Below, one piece after another: positions 44,351-53,673 of a DNA stretch of 64,000 nt. A program made the translations under genes and the position numbers. The notes under the pieces were generated by a model. It did not search any database, was not told where the DNA came from, and was given only the letters and a program-made list of their open reading frames with translations. Positions within the stretch are counted from its first letter, which is position 1. Each line of letters starts with the position of its first letter. Source of the DNA: Natronococcus sp. A-GB7 (GTDB lineage: Archaea > Halobacteriota > Halobacteria > Halobacteriales > Natrialbaceae); assembly GCF_029688865.1 (NCBI RefSeq), contig NZ_JARUKV010000005.1, forward strand, positions 143,592-207,591, written 5' to 3'.

Positions 44351-45355
44351 ATGAAGAAACTCATCAACGAACCGGACGCGGTCGTCGACGAGATGCTCGA
44401 GGGGATGGTCGCGGCGCATCCGAACCTGCGGCGACTCGAGGGAACGGAAGCGGTCGTCCGGGCCGATGCGCCCGTCGAGGGAAAGGTCGGCATTGTCTCG
44501 GGGGGCGGCAGCGGCCACGAGCCGACCCACGCGGGGTACATCGGCGACGGGATGCTCGACGGTGCGGCCGCGGGTGAGGTGTTCACCTCGCCGACGGCCG
44601 ACCAGTTGAGCGAGATGATCCAGGCCTGCGACGGCGGCGAGGGGGTGTTCTGCGTCGTCAAGAACTACGAGGGCGACGTGATGAACTTCGAGACGGCGAT
44701 CGAGATGGCCGAGATGGAGGCCGACACCGACGTCGGGTACGTCGTCGTCGACGACGACGTCGCCGTCGAGGACTCGCTGTACACGTCCGGCCGTCGCGGA
44801 GTCGCCGGGACGATCTTCGTTCACAAAGCCGCCGGCGCGATGGCCCACCGGGGCGCCGACCTGACGGAGATCGAACGCGTCGCCGAGAAGGTCAACGACT
44901 GCGTCGGAACGATGGGGACGGCGCTCACCTCCTGTGTCACGCCCGAGAAGGGCGAGCCGACGTTCGATCTCGGCGAGGACGAGATCGAGCTCGGAATCGG
45001 CATTCACGGCGAACCGGGGACCGAACGCACCGAGGTCATGTCCGCTGACGAGATCACCGACCACCTCGCCGAGGCCGTCCTCGAAGACCTCGAGCTCGAG
45101 TCGGGTACCGAGGTCGCGACGATCGTCAACGGGATGGGCGGAACGCCGCTGATGGAGCTGTACGTGGTCAACCGCCGGCTCCAGGCGCTACTCGAGGATC
45201 GCGGGCTCGAGACCTGGAACGCTCGGGTCGGCGACTACATGACCTCGCTGGACATGATGGGGTGTTCGATCACGGTGCTCGAACTCGACGACGAGCTGAA
45301 GGAGCTACTCGCGTACCCGGCCGAGACGCCCGGATTGACCGTAACGGAGGGCTAA
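44351..45355 (+). CDS. dhaK: Dihydroxyacetone kinase subunit DhaK
   Basis: 334 residues. His219 in GIGIHGEPG is the residue that forms a covalent hemiaminal with dihydroxyacetone, and the N-terminal GGGSGHEPTHAGYIG motif binds the substrate. It works with DhaL and a PTS phosphoryl donor to form dihydroxyacetone phosphate. ATG 44351 is preceded by a purine-rich GTGAGGAG (44342-44349) that could act as a Shine-Dalgarno. The following dhaL starts seven bases after the stop. Confidence 0.95.
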   Translation: MKKLINEPDAVVDEMLEGMVAAHPNLRRLEGTEAVVRADAPVEGKVGIVSGGGSGHEPTHAGYIGDGMLDGAAAGEVFTSPTADQLSEMIQACDGGEGVFCVVKNYEGDVMNFETAIEMAEMEADTDVGYVVVDDDVAVEDSLYTSGRRGVAGTIFVHKAAGAMAHRGADLTEIERVAEKVNDCVGTMGTALTSCVTPEKGEPTFDLGEDEIELGIGIHGEPGTERTEVMSADEITDHLAEAVLEDLELESGTEVATIVNGMGGTPLMELYVVNRRLQALLEDRGLETWNARVGDYMTSLDMMGCSITVLELDDELKELLAYPAETPGLTVTEG

Positions 45356-45362
45356 ACGCGGG

Positions 45363-46091
45363 ATGGATCGAGCAACCCAGTCCGAGGCGATCCGCGAGGC
45401 GACGGCGGCGATGGCCGACCGGATGGCAGCGGAGAAATCCTTCCTGACCGACCTCGACTCCGCGATCGGCGACGCCGACCACGGCGCGAACATGAACCGT
45501 GGATTTCAGGCCGCCCTGGAGCGACTCGAGGACGCTGACGACGATCCCGCCACCCTCGTCAAGACCGTCGGTGTCGCGCTCGTCTCGGAGGTCGGCGGCG
45601 CCGCCGGCCCGCTGTACGGCGGATCGCTGATGAAGGCGAGCGGGGAGCTCGAGGACGGCGTCACCGCCGAGTCGTCGGTCGCGTTCGCCGAGCGCTACCT
45701 CGAGACGGTCGAGGAACGGGGGAAAGCCTCCGTCGGGGACAAGACGATGGTCGACGCGATCACGCCCGCGGTCCATACCTACAAGAAGGCGATCGAGGTC
45801 GACGACCACGACCCCCTCGAGGCGCTGGGGAAGGCCGTCGACGCGGCCGAGCGCGGCGTCGCGTTTACGACGCCGATACGCGCGAAAAAGGGGCGGGCGT
45901 CGTACCTCGGCTGGCGGTCCGTCGGCCACCAGGATCCCGGTGCGACCAGTACCCTCTACCTGCTCGAGGAGCTGTTCGCGGTCGCTGAGGAGCACCTTGA
46001 CGGCGACGTCGAGATCGACGCCGAAGCCGACGTCGACCCCGAGGAGCTCGAGGAAGCCGCCGCCGACGGGAACGGCGGCGGAGGCCCCTGA
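45363..46091 (+). CDS. dhaL: Dihydroxyacetone kinase subunit DhaL
   Basis: 242 residues. Binds ADP/ATP through magnesium and carries phosphate from DhaM to DhaK. The magnesium-binding acidic motif is LDSAIGDADHG (Asp32, Asp37, Asp39). The C-terminal helix bundle includes GGAAGPLYGG and a segment GDKTMVDAI typical of the family. Length slightly above the bacterial 210 because of an acidic tail (EIDAEADVDPEELEE). TGA overlaps the dhaM ATG by one base. Confidence 0.95.
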   Translation: MDRATQSEAIREATAAMADRMAAEKSFLTDLDSAIGDADHGANMNRGFQAALERLEDADDDPATLVKTVGVALVSEVGGAAGPLYGGSLMKASGELEDGVTAESSVAFAERYLETVEERGKASVGDKTMVDAITPAVHTYKKAIEVDDHDPLEALGKAVDAAERGVAFTTPIRAKKGRASYLGWRSVGHQDPGATSTLYLLEELFAVAEEHLDGDVEIDAEADVDPEELEEAAADGNGGGGP

Positions 46092-46477
46092 TGGTCGGGA
46101 TCGTCGTGGTCTCACACAGCGAACGAGCCGCCGAGGGGATCCGCGAGATCGCCCGGGAGATGGGCGGCGACGCCCGGATCGAGGCGGTCGGCGGAACCGA
46201 GGACGGCCGAATCGGGACGACGCCGGGGCCGATCCGGGAGGCGGTCGAGGCGGCTGACGGAAGCGGCGAGGGGGTCGTCGTCCTCGTCGATCTCGGCAGC
46301 GCCGTGATGAACGCCGAGCTGGCCCTCGAGGAGGCCGCCGTCGACGAGGCGGTCGTCGCGGACGCACCGGTCCTCGAGGGAGCACTCAACGCGGCCGTCG
46401 CGGCGACCGCGCCGGACGCGACCGTCGAGGCGGTCCGCGAGGCTGCAGAGGACGCTGCCGACGTCTCGAAGCTGTAG
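46091..46477 (+). CDS. dhaM: PTS-dependent dihydroxyacetone kinase phosphotransferase subunit DhaM
   Basis: 128 residues, only the EIIA-like (mannose-type) domain; active-site His9 in VVSHSERAAEG, with the family motif LVDLGSAVMNAEL. It accepts phosphate from HPr and gives it to DhaL-bound ADP. The Escherichia coli protein also has HPr and EI modules; here they are lacking, so separate HPr (ptsH) and EI (ptsI) genes must act, and none is in the window. Confidence 0.93.
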   Translation: MVGIVVVSHSERAAEGIREIAREMGGDARIEAVGGTEDGRIGTTPGPIREAVEAADGSGEGVVVLVDLGSAVMNAELALEEAAVDEAVVADAPVLEGALNAAVAATAPDATVEAVREAAEDAADVSKL

Positions 46478-46501
46478 TCGCGTGCGGCCACCGAGCGACC
46501 G

Positions 46502-46711
46502 TCAGCGTTCGACCAGAAGGAACGTTCGAGCGCCGCGGCGTTCGAGGGAGACGCGGTCGGTCTCGAGGTTCGCGTCGACGTACGTCTGGATCTCGTCGAG
46601 GTGAAGCGAGGAGACGTCGACTCGGCGTCTGGGTGCCTCGACCGTCGCAGCGGCGTCGGTCGGCTCGGTTCGTTGGCTCCGGGCGTCGATCCGCAGTACG
46701 GTCTGGGACAT
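46502..46711 (-). CDS. Small basic/acidic hypothetical protein
   Basis: 69 residues starting MSQTVLRIDARSQRT. No family recognised. The C-terminus (VDANLETDRVSLERRGARTFLLVER) alternates charges as in a small beta-alpha domain. It converges with dhaM, 24 bases between stops. Confidence 0.5.
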   Translation of the reverse strand: MSQTVLRIDARSQRTEPTDAAATVEAPRRRVDVSSLHLDEIQTYVDANLETDRVSLERRGARTFLLVER

Positions 46712-46812
46712 ACCTATCGATCGGGCGGACGGAACGTCAATCCGAGCCGTCCGGAGTGAAAGTGAAAGTACGGGAGGTCGGATCGGGCGTCGAATTCGAT
46801 CGGCTCGGCGAG

Positions 46813-47229
46813 CTACTCGAGGGGTTTGACCGAAACGGTCGTCGAGCCGTCGGGTGTTTCGAGCGCGACCGTCTCGGCGATCGCGGTCCGCGCTCGCTCC
46901 CGCCACGTGTCGACCGCCTCGGCGTGGCGCTTTCGAACTCGTTCGGTTTCGTCCGACGGCACGTCCTCGCGTTCGTCCTCGAGAATGGGGTAGTTCGCGA
47001 CTGTCTCGTCCTCGAGGAGCGTCTCGGGCTGGACGTGGACGGCGCCGGTAACGCGAGTGTCGTCGGCGCGGTAGACGTGAATCCGGGCCCGCATTCGACC
47101 GTGAAACGGCGGCGTCATGCGGAGGACCGCCGCTCCGGGATTCTCGCGTCCGTAGACGAAGGCGTCGACCACGTCGTCTCTCGAGACGGCGATCGAGCGA
47201 ATCGCCGACGGGTCCGCATCGGCTGTCAT
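46813..47229 (-). CDS. Conserved haloarchaeal hypothetical protein
   Basis: 138 residues starting MTADADPSAIRSIAVSRDD. A run RENPGAAVLRMTPPFHGRMRARIHV looks like a small conserved core, and the second half is helical and charged. No catalytic motif is seen. It lies 101 bases upstream of the 69-aa gene on the same strand and may be its partner. Divergent from the antiporter gene. Confidence 0.6.
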   Translation of the reverse strand: MTADADPSAIRSIAVSRDDVVDAFVYGRENPGAAVLRMTPPFHGRMRARIHVYRADDTRVTGAVHVQPETLLEDETVANYPILEDEREDVPSDETERVRKRHAEAVDTWRERARTAIAETVALETPDGSTTVSVKPLE

Positions 47230-47364
47230 CGATCCGTAGTACGGATCCGGCAGTGTTAACGGCGGCGGGTTGCCCTCGCTTCGTGGCCGCGATCGATCCG
47301 CTCGACCCGACCCGGCAATGGAATAGCTAGCCCTTGATGTGTCGGGCGGGTAACGGTCCGGACG

Positions 47365-49464
47365 ATGGAAGGGCTGCGGGACGCAGGCGAGTTGAGTGCC
47401 GTCGCCGTCGCGGGAGAGTCGCCGATCGCGATCCCGTTCGACGATCCGATCCTTATCTTCGGACTCGCGATGGTGATCTTCCTGGTCGCGCCGCTGGTAC
47501 TCAAACGCTACCGGCTACCGGGGATCGTCGGGATCATCCTCGTCGGCGCCGCGATCGGTCCGAACGGCGTCCACCTGCTCGAGCGCGACGCGACGATCCA
47601 GCTGCTCGGCGAGGTCGGGCTCGTCTACCTGATGTTCGTCGCGGGCCTCGAGATCAATCTCAACCAGTTCGTCGAGTACAAGGACCGCAGCATCGTCTTC
47701 GGGCTGCTCTCCTTTCTCATCCCGCAGGCCGTCGGCACGGTCGTGGGCGTCTACCTCCTCGATCTGACCGTCGCGGCGGCGTCGCTGTTCGCCGCTATCT
47801 TCGCTTCACACACGCTGCTCGCGTACCCCGTGGTCAACCGTCTCGGAATCGCGTCCAACGAGGCGGTAACCGCGACGATCGGCGGAACGATCCTGACCGA
47901 CACCCTCGCCCTGCTCGTGCTCGCGGTCGTGGTCGCCTCCACCGACGGGGCGCTCGACGCCGCGTTCTGGCTGCAGCTCGGGGTCGGACTGACCGTCTTC
48001 TTCGTCGGCGTCTGGCTGCTCGTCCCCCGGCTCGGACGGTGGTTCTTCCGCGGCCACGCCGAGGAGAGTTACTTCGAGTTCCTGTTCGTGATGGCCGTCC
48101 TCTTTCTCTGTGCGTTTCTGGCCGAACTCGTCGGCGTCGAACACATCGTCGGCGCCTTCCTCGCCGGGCTCGCGCTCAACCGCCTGGTTCCGGAGACGGG
48201 TCCGCTGATGAACCGTATCGAGTTCGTCGGCAACGCCCTGTTTATCCCCTTCTTCCTGCTGTCGGTCGGGATGCTCGTCGACGCCCGCGTCCTCCTTGCG
48301 GGCGCCGACACGCTGGCCATCGCCGGCTCGCTGATCGTCATGGTCTTTACGACGAAGTACGCCGCGGCGTGGGCGACCGGACGGCTCTACGGCTACGACG
48401 GCGACGAGATCGCGAGTATGTTCGGCCTCTCGGTCGGTCAGGCCGCGGCTGCGCTCGCGATCGTCCAGATCGGCTTCGACGCCGGCGTCCCCGGGTTCGG
48501 ACTCGAGATGATCAACGCGGTCGTACTGATGATCCTCGTCGTCGCCCTCGTCAGCCCCGCCGTCGTCGAGCGCTCCGGCGGCGTCCTCGCCCGGAACCGC
48601 GAGCAGCGACCCTACGATCCCAGCGAGACGCCACAGCGGATCCTCGTTCCGGTGTCGAGCGAGTCGCGACACGCCGAATCCCTGCTGGATCTCGCCTTCG
48701 CGATCCGCGACGCGCGCGTCGGAGAACCGGTGCGCGCGGTCTCGGTCGTCCGCCCGGAGTCGGTCGCGCGAACCCGATCCCGGGTCGACGCGGCCGAGGA
48801 CCGGATCGAGACCCTCGAGGAGTACGCCGCGGGCGCGGAGGTTCCCCTCGAGGGTCGCGCGCGGATCGATCACAACGTCGCCTCGGGGATCGTCCGTTCG
48901 GCGCTGGAGAACCGGATCTCGACGCTCGTCATCGGCTGGGACGGCGCCCGCTCGCGGGAACAGCGAGTGTTCGGCCACACGATCGATCAGGTGCTGCGCC
49001 GAACCACGCAATTGACGCTGGTCGGGCGGGTCCGCGAACCGCTCAACACGACCCGTCGGATCGTTCTGGTTCTCCCGCCGGGGATCGACCGCAACGACGG
49101 CTTCCCGGAGGCGGTCCATACGGCGAAACTCGTCGCCGAGCGAACCGGAGCCCCGATCCGCGTCCTCGCGCTCGAGGACGACCCCGAACGGCTCGAGGAG
49201 CTGGTCGCCGCCGTCGAGCCGGACGGCTCCGGGGCGATCGAGTCGGTGGCCGACTGGACCGCGCTGCGCTCGCGGCTGCGTGAGGACGTGCGGGCCGAGG
49301 ACCTCGTCGTCTGTGTGAGCTCCCGGCGGGACGATCCCGGTTGGCACCCCGAGTTGCAGACGCTCCCCAAGCGCATCTCCCGGCTCACAGAGGGCAACTT
49401 CGTGATCATGTACCCCGCGACCGAGGAGCGCGAGGACGATCGGCGGTTCCTCCGGCTCGCGTAG
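47365..49464 (+). CDS. CPA2-type cation/proton antiporter with two Usp-like domains
   Basis: 699 residues. Residues 25-400 hold about 12-13 membrane spans with Kef/Na+/H+ exchanger features ([61 protein letters not shown]). Residues 425-690 form two cytoplasmic alpha/beta domains like universal stress proteins ([38 protein letters not shown]). Two Usp-like tails on one antiporter suggest control by nucleotide or another small molecule. The exchanged ion (potassium or sodium) cannot be read; osmotic or pH homeostasis is likely. Confidence 0.88.
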   Translation: MEGLRDAGELSAVAVAGESPIAIPFDDPILIFGLAMVIFLVAPLVLKRYRLPGIVGIILVGAAIGPNGVHLLERDATIQLLGEVGLVYLMFVAGLEINLNQFVEYKDRSIVFGLLSFLIPQAVGTVVGVYLLDLTVAAASLFAAIFASHTLLAYPVVNRLGIASNEAVTATIGGTILTDTLALLVLAVVVASTDGALDAAFWLQLGVGLTVFFVGVWLLVPRLGRWFFRGHAEESYFEFLFVMAVLFLCAFLAELVGVEHIVGAFLAGLALNRLVPETGPLMNRIEFVGNALFIPFFLLSVGMLVDARVLLAGADTLAIAGSLIVMVFTTKYAAAWATGRLYGYDGDEIASMFGLSVGQAAAALAIVQIGFDAGVPGFGLEMINAVVLMILVVALVSPAVVERSGGVLARNREQRPYDPSETPQRILVPVSSESRHAESLLDLAFAIRDARVGEPVRAVSVVRPESVARTRSRVDAAEDRIETLEEYAAGAEVPLEGRARIDHNVASGIVRSALENRISTLVIGWDGARSREQRVFGHTIDQVLRRTTQLTLVGRVREPLNTTRRIVLVLPPGIDRNDGFPEAVHTAKLVAERTGAPIRVLALEDDPERLEELVAAVEPDGSGAIESVADWTALRSRLREDVRAEDLVVCVSSRRDDPGWHPELQTLPKRISRLTEGNFVIMYPATEEREDDRRFLRLA

Positions 49465-49544
49465 TACCGACACCCATACCACACAGAGAAGGACAGCAAC
49501 AACGCGATGTTGCAGCAGGGTCGAAGAGGAACGGACGGTCGCTG

Positions 49545-50318
49545 TTAGTCCTCCATCGACCGCTCGCTATCACTTGGCTCGAGCACCCGCGCCCGAACGT
49601 CGGTCGAGACGCCGTAGGCCGCGTCCTCGAGCGAGTCGGGCCGCTCGACGTCGCTGTCGGATCCGTAGTGGGCCCGCAGCGAGGCGCGAACGGCGTCGCG
49701 AACGCAGGCTCGAGTCGCCGCGCCGACGGGCGTCGCACTTCCGGAAAACGCCGCTGGCTCGCCGTCGGGATCGTGACCGACGACGACGGCGTCCGTCGTT
49801 GTTCCCGGAAACCCGGTCTCGGCGAGCAGCGTCGCCGCCTTCGCCTCGGCGACGACCGCGAGGAGGTTCGCCAGCGCGCCGTCGGCGAGTCGGCGGTCGG
49901 CGTAAACGACGACGTTGACGGTTCCGGCGGGCGAGTCGGCGTCCGAGCCGTCGTCGCTCGAGGAACCGAGTGAGCCACCCGATGGCTCCATCGGCAGCGC
50001 CGCTGGGTTCGAGATCCCCGCGGTCGCATAGGCCGTCACCGGGCCGCAGTGTGCGCCCCGTGCGTCGGCGACGTCGACGCCCGTAAACAGCACGGGACCG
50101 GGATCCTCGAAGCCGGCCCGCTCGAGGCGCTCGTCGGCGTAGGCTCCGAGGTCGGTTCGGCCCCATCCTTCGGGGACCGAGACGTTATAGGCGCAGTCGG
50201 CTCGCTGTCGGCCGCCGTTCCACCCTGTCGAGAGCCACTCCGCACCCGAACGAGCGACCTGTAAGACACCGTCCCGTCTGCGACTCTCGAGGTGGGGCCC
50301 GTCGCTCACGGCGGGCAC
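49545..50318 (-). CDS. cbiZ: Adenosylcobinamide amidohydrolase CbiZ
   Basis: 257 residues. CbiZ hydrolyses the aminopropanol amide of pseudocobalamin or cobinamide to give adenosylcobyric acid so that archaea can salvage cobinamides. The diagnostic pattern is ADCAYNVSVPEGWG, FTGVDVADA and GTVNVVVYADRRL. It is the last gene of the leftward cobalamin operon and overlaps the cobD end by 13 bases. Downstream spacing to the antiporter stop is 80 bases. Confidence 0.88.
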   Translation of the reverse strand: MPAVSDGPHLESRRRDGVLQVARSGAEWLSTGWNGGRQRADCAYNVSVPEGWGRTDLGAYADERLERAGFEDPGPVLFTGVDVADARGAHCGPVTAYATAGISNPAALPMEPSGGSLGSSSDDGSDADSPAGTVNVVVYADRRLADGALANLLAVVAEAKAATLLAETGFPGTTTDAVVVGHDPDGEPAAFSGSATPVGAATRACVRDAVRASLRAHYGSDSDVERPDSLEDAAYGVSTDVRARVLEPSDSERSMED

Positions 50319-51334
50319 CCCAGCGCCTCGAGCAGTCGGTCGTTCGCGTCGCGGTCCTTGACCGCCACCCGGACGTGGGAGTCCAGTCCCCGGAACGTCG
50401 TCGCGTTTCGGATCGCGACTCCGTTGTCGCGAGCGCGCTCGAGAACCTCCGCCACGTTTCGGTCGCCGACGTCACACAGCAGGTACGGCGCGTCCGATGC
50501 GACCACCTCGAAGCGGGTCGACAGCGCCTCCCCCATGCGATTGCGCTCGCGGGCGACCCGAGTGCGGGTCTCCCGAACGAACTCGTCCTGCCGTAAACAG
50601 TGGGCACCGACGCGGGCCGCAGGCGTGCCGAGCGACCAGGTCCGGCGGGCCGTCTCGAGGTCCGCTCGTAGGTCCCCGCTCGCGACCGCGAACCCCGCCC
50701 GCAGCCCGGGAAGCCCGAACAGTTTCGTGAGCGAGCGCGCGACGACGACGTCGTCGCGGTCGAACCCTGCGGCCGACGGGAGGTCGGTAAACCCGAGGAA
50801 CGCCTCGTCGACCAGCAGCGTCGTTCCGGCCTCGCCACAGCGGGCGGCGAACGCCTCTAGCGCGTCGGGATCGGCCGCTTCCCCCGTGGGGTTGTTCGGC
50901 GTGCAGACGACCGCCAGCGCGCAGTCCGCGAGCGCGTCGGTCCCGACCTCGAGCAGATCGTCGACGCGGACGAAGGCGGGCGTCGCGCCCTGCAGCCGGA
51001 CCTCGCGGGCGTACTCGCCGAAGCTGGGGTAGGGGACCAGCGCGCTGTCGCCGGGCTCGAGGACGCACTCCATCGTTAGACGGATCGCCGCCAACCCACC
51101 GGGAGTCGGGATTACGCGCTCCGGATCACAGCCGACGAACCGCGCTGCGGCCGCCCGATAGTCCGGATAGGTGTCGTCGGGGTAGCGGCGACTCGCCTCG
51201 AGGGCGTCCCGATAGACCCGTTCCGTCCCGTCGGGCGTCTCGGGGTTCGTGTTCGCCGAGAAGTCCAGGATCTCTCGGTCGGGCTCGCCGCCGTGGGGCA
51301 CCCGCTCGGCGGTACGGATCGCGTCAGGATCCAT
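50306..51334 (-). CDS. cobD: Threonine-phosphate decarboxylase CobD
   Basis: 342 residues, class II PLP fold. The PLP lysine is Lys194 in SLTKLFGLPGLRAGF. N-terminal DFSANTNPETPDG is the signature of CobD and histidinol-phosphate aminotransferase relatives, and the operon position selects CobD. It makes aminopropanol O-phosphate from L-threonine O-phosphate; the kinase is not in the window. ATG 51334 overlaps cobT's stop by 11 bases. Confidence 0.88.
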   Translation of the reverse strand: MDPDAIRTAERVPHGGEPDREILDFSANTNPETPDGTERVYRDALEASRRYPDDTYPDYRAAAARFVGCDPERVIPTPGGLAAIRLTMECVLEPGDSALVPYPSFGEYAREVRLQGATPAFVRVDDLLEVGTDALADCALAVVCTPNNPTGEAADPDALEAFAARCGEAGTTLLVDEAFLGFTDLPSAAGFDRDDVVVARSLTKLFGLPGLRAGFAVASGDLRADLETARRTWSLGTPAARVGAHCLRQDEFVRETRTRVARERNRMGEALSTRFEVVASDAPYLLCDVGDRNVAEVLERARDNGVAIRNATTFRGLDSHVRVAVKDRDANDRLLEALGCPP

Positions 51335-52367
51335 ACGTTCCCTCCGGTTGGTCGCCCCGTTCATCGGTCGACCCGTCGGCGCGCTCGTCGACACCGAGTC
51401 GCCGGCAGACGTCCTCGAGCCGATCCCGTACCGCCCTCATCTCGCCGTCGGGAACCAGCGAGAGCGCGCCGCCCATCGCGACGCCCTCCTTGGCCTCGCC
51501 CGCACAGTAGCGTGCCATCGCGACGTGATCGTGCCCGTCGAAGCCGGGGTCGGTGACGGTCAGTTCGCACTCGAGGCGAGCACACGCTTCGGGGAGCGCT
51601 TCGCCCTGCTCGTCGGCGACGAAGGAGGTCGTCGCGACCTCGAGCGGTGAATCGATCCCGGCGTGTCGGAGGAGCGCGGCGACCGCGACCATCTGGGTCC
51701 CGCCGGCGAGGATCACCCGAGTGCCGTCCTCGAGCGCCCCCGCAGCGATCCCGGCGACGACGGGCTGGACGGGATCGCCGACGGCCTGAATCGCTCGCAG
51801 AGGGTCGTCCTCGCAGTCGCCCGGCTCGAGCCCGCTCGCCTCGAGGCCGCGCTCGACGACGCGGCGCTTTCGCTCGAGAGGGTTCTCGGGTAGCGAGGAG
51901 GATACCCCAGCGGGCTCGCCGAGCGCGGTCAGCGCCCCGAGGGCGGTCGTCGTCCCACCCGGGATCGTCTCGCCGAGCAGGAGTTCGTCGTCGGGGAGTC
52001 CCCGGCCGTACTCCCGTGCGCGCTCGAGGAGTCGTTCGGCCTCGGGGACGGCGACGGACTCGCGGACGTCGGCTCCGGGCCCGGCCTCGAGGTCGACCGT
52101 CGGCACGGCGGTCGGCTCTGCGAGGCCCGCGTCGACGACCGCCAGCTCGAAGCCGACGGCCTCCCGAACCGCGCGGGTCACCGCCGCGGGCGTCGGACAG
52201 CCTGTCGGACTCACCGGGACGACGGGTGCCGCGGTCGGCTCGCCGTACGCGAGGATCTCGGCGTCGGCCGCGGGCGTGTGGGCCATCAGCTCCGGCGCGG
52301 CGCCCGCGGCGCTGATGCCGTCGATCAGCGCCGTCTCGGTCGCCCCGGCGGCCAGGACTACTCGCAT
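51324..52367 (-). CDS. cobT: Nicotinate-nucleotide-dimethylbenzimidazole phosphoribosyltransferase CobT
   Basis: 347 residues of the archaeal CobT-like family (TIGR00303). Motifs VSPTGCPTPAAVT, GETIPGGTTTALGALTALG and VILAGGTQMVAVAA. CobT makes alpha-ribazole phosphate from a lower-ligand base; in archaea the base accepted may differ from dimethylbenzimidazole. It overlaps cobY (10 bases) and cobD. Confidence 0.86.
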   Translation of the reverse strand: MRVVLAAGATETALIDGISAAGAAPELMAHTPAADAEILAYGEPTAAPVVPVSPTGCPTPAAVTRAVREAVGFELAVVDAGLAEPTAVPTVDLEAGPGADVRESVAVPEAERLLERAREYGRGLPDDELLLGETIPGGTTTALGALTALGEPAGVSSSLPENPLERKRRVVERGLEASGLEPGDCEDDPLRAIQAVGDPVQPVVAGIAAGALEDGTRVILAGGTQMVAVAALLRHAGIDSPLEVATTSFVADEQGEALPEACARLECELTVTDPGFDGHDHVAMARYCAGEAKEGVAMGGALSLVPDGEMRAVRDRLEDVCRRLGVDERADGSTDERGDQPEGTYGS

Positions 52368-52933
52368 CGGTCCTCCGCGATCCGGGCGTCTTCGAGTCGA
52401 TTCACGTTCACCGCCAGTCGCGGGTCGTAGCTCACCTGTGTCATGGATTCCTTCGTCGTGCCGACGACGTTGACCCCGGTCGGCGCGAGGTGGGGGGCGT
52501 CCTCGAGGCGGGTGTCGATACCGACGCCCAGCCGGCGCTTCAGCGCCGCGGGGACGCAGACGGTCCGCGAGGCCTCGCTCTCCCCGTGGATCGCGAGGAC
52601 CCGATCGATGACCGCGGCCTCGAGCAGCGGGAGGTCGGCCGCGACCGACAGCACGGGCGGCTCGACCACGGGGTGCTCGAGCGCCGAGAGCAGGTCGGTC
52701 ACGTACCCCTCACCCTCGGTTTCGATCGTCCGGACGGCGTCGGTTCGCTCGAGTCGGGCGGCCGTCTCGGGGGCGTTCGGCGAGACGACCGCGAAGGCCG
52801 TCTCGATCCGGCTCGCCTCGAGGCCAGCCAGCACGCGGTCGACCATCGGCGTCCCGGCGATCGGGTGCAGCGGCTTTTCCTGGGGTCCCTCGAGACGGGT
52901 TCCCCTCCCGCCGCACATCAGGAGAGCGTCCAC
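52358..52933 (-). CDS. cobY: Adenosylcobinamide-phosphate guanylyltransferase CobY
   Basis: 191 residues from a GTG (52933), the archaeal non-orthologous replacement of CobU. An NTP-transferase motif begins ALLMCGGRGTRLEG (residues 3-16) with EKPL downstream. It transfers GMP from GTP to adenosylcobinamide phosphate, activating it for CobS. The GTG overlaps cobS by 16 bases. It lacks the kinase function of CobU, in line with CbiB and CobD supplying the phosphorylated form. Confidence 0.86.
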   Translation of the reverse strand: MDALLMCGGRGTRLEGPQEKPLHPIAGTPMVDRVLAGLEASRIETAFAVVSPNAPETAARLERTDAVRTIETEGEGYVTDLLSALEHPVVEPPVLSVAADLPLLEAAVIDRVLAIHGESEASRTVCVPAALKRRLGVGIDTRLEDAPHLAPTGVNVVGTTKESMTQVSYDPRLAVNVNRLEDARIAEDRCE

Positions 52934-53673
52934 GCGATCACCCCCGCGTGCAGTCCGACGACGCGTCCGATCTCGGTGGCCGCGCCGAAGACGTCGCCGC
53001 TGACACCGCCGAGGTTGCGCTGCGCCCAGTACCAGGGGAGCGCGACCCCAACGAGCGCCCCCGGGACGGCAAGCGCTGCGGGATGTGGCCAAAGGAGTAC
53101 TGTGGCTCCGAGGACGAAGACCGCGGGCGCGATGAATTGACCTGGGGCCGTCGCCTCGGTCAGCTGGCTACCCATCCCCTCGTGGCTCGCGGTCCCGAAG
53201 CAGGCCATCGCGGCCAGCCCGAGTCTGGCGCCGACATCCGCGGCGATGGCGACGCCGACGGCCGTCACTGGCGGAAGCTCGGCGACGCCGAGAGCGCCGA
53301 GTGCGAGCGCCGCGACGGTCAACGACACGGCCAGGAGCGCGCCCACTCCGGTGGTCGTATCCTTCAACACCTCCCGTCGGCGCTCGCGGTCGCCGTGGAC
53401 GACCAGCGCGTCGCCCAGGTCCGCGACGCCGTCGAGGTTGTGGATCCCCACGACGGCGTAGACGGCGAGCAGGTAGCCCAGTGCGACCGTCGGCGCCGCG
53501 AGGACGTCGACAGCGAGCAGCGGGATCGCGGCCAGCGTGCCGGCGACGAGGCCAACGATCGGGAACGTCGCCGGCCGCGAGCGGAACGCGTCCCAGTCGC
53601 CCTCGCGGTGGCCGACGGGGAGCCGCGTGAGGAAGGCGAGCGCGCCCCGACAGGCGCCGAGCCACGTCCTCAC
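52918..53673 (-). CDS. cobS: Adenosylcobinamide-GDP ribazoletransferase CobS
   Basis: 251 residues from a GTG at 53673, with about six or seven membrane spans. N-terminal GALAFLTRLPVGHRE and the metal/substrate motif HNLDGVADLGDAL (D-G-x-x-D) are typical. CobS joins alpha-ribazole (phosphate) to adenosyl-GDP-cobinamide in the last steps of cobalamin synthesis. The GTG overlaps the cbiB stop (4-base overlap), strong evidence of translational coupling. Confidence 0.9.
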   Translation of the reverse strand: MRTWLGACRGALAFLTRLPVGHREGDWDAFRSRPATFPIVGLVAGTLAAIPLLAVDVLAAPTVALGYLLAVYAVVGIHNLDGVADLGDALVVHGDRERRREVLKDTTTGVGALLAVSLTVAALALGALGVAELPPVTAVGVAIAADVGARLGLAAMACFGTASHEGMGSQLTEATAPGQFIAPAVFVLGATVLLWPHPAALAVPGALVGVALPWYWAQRNLGGVSGDVFGAATEIGRVVGLHAGVIAWTLS

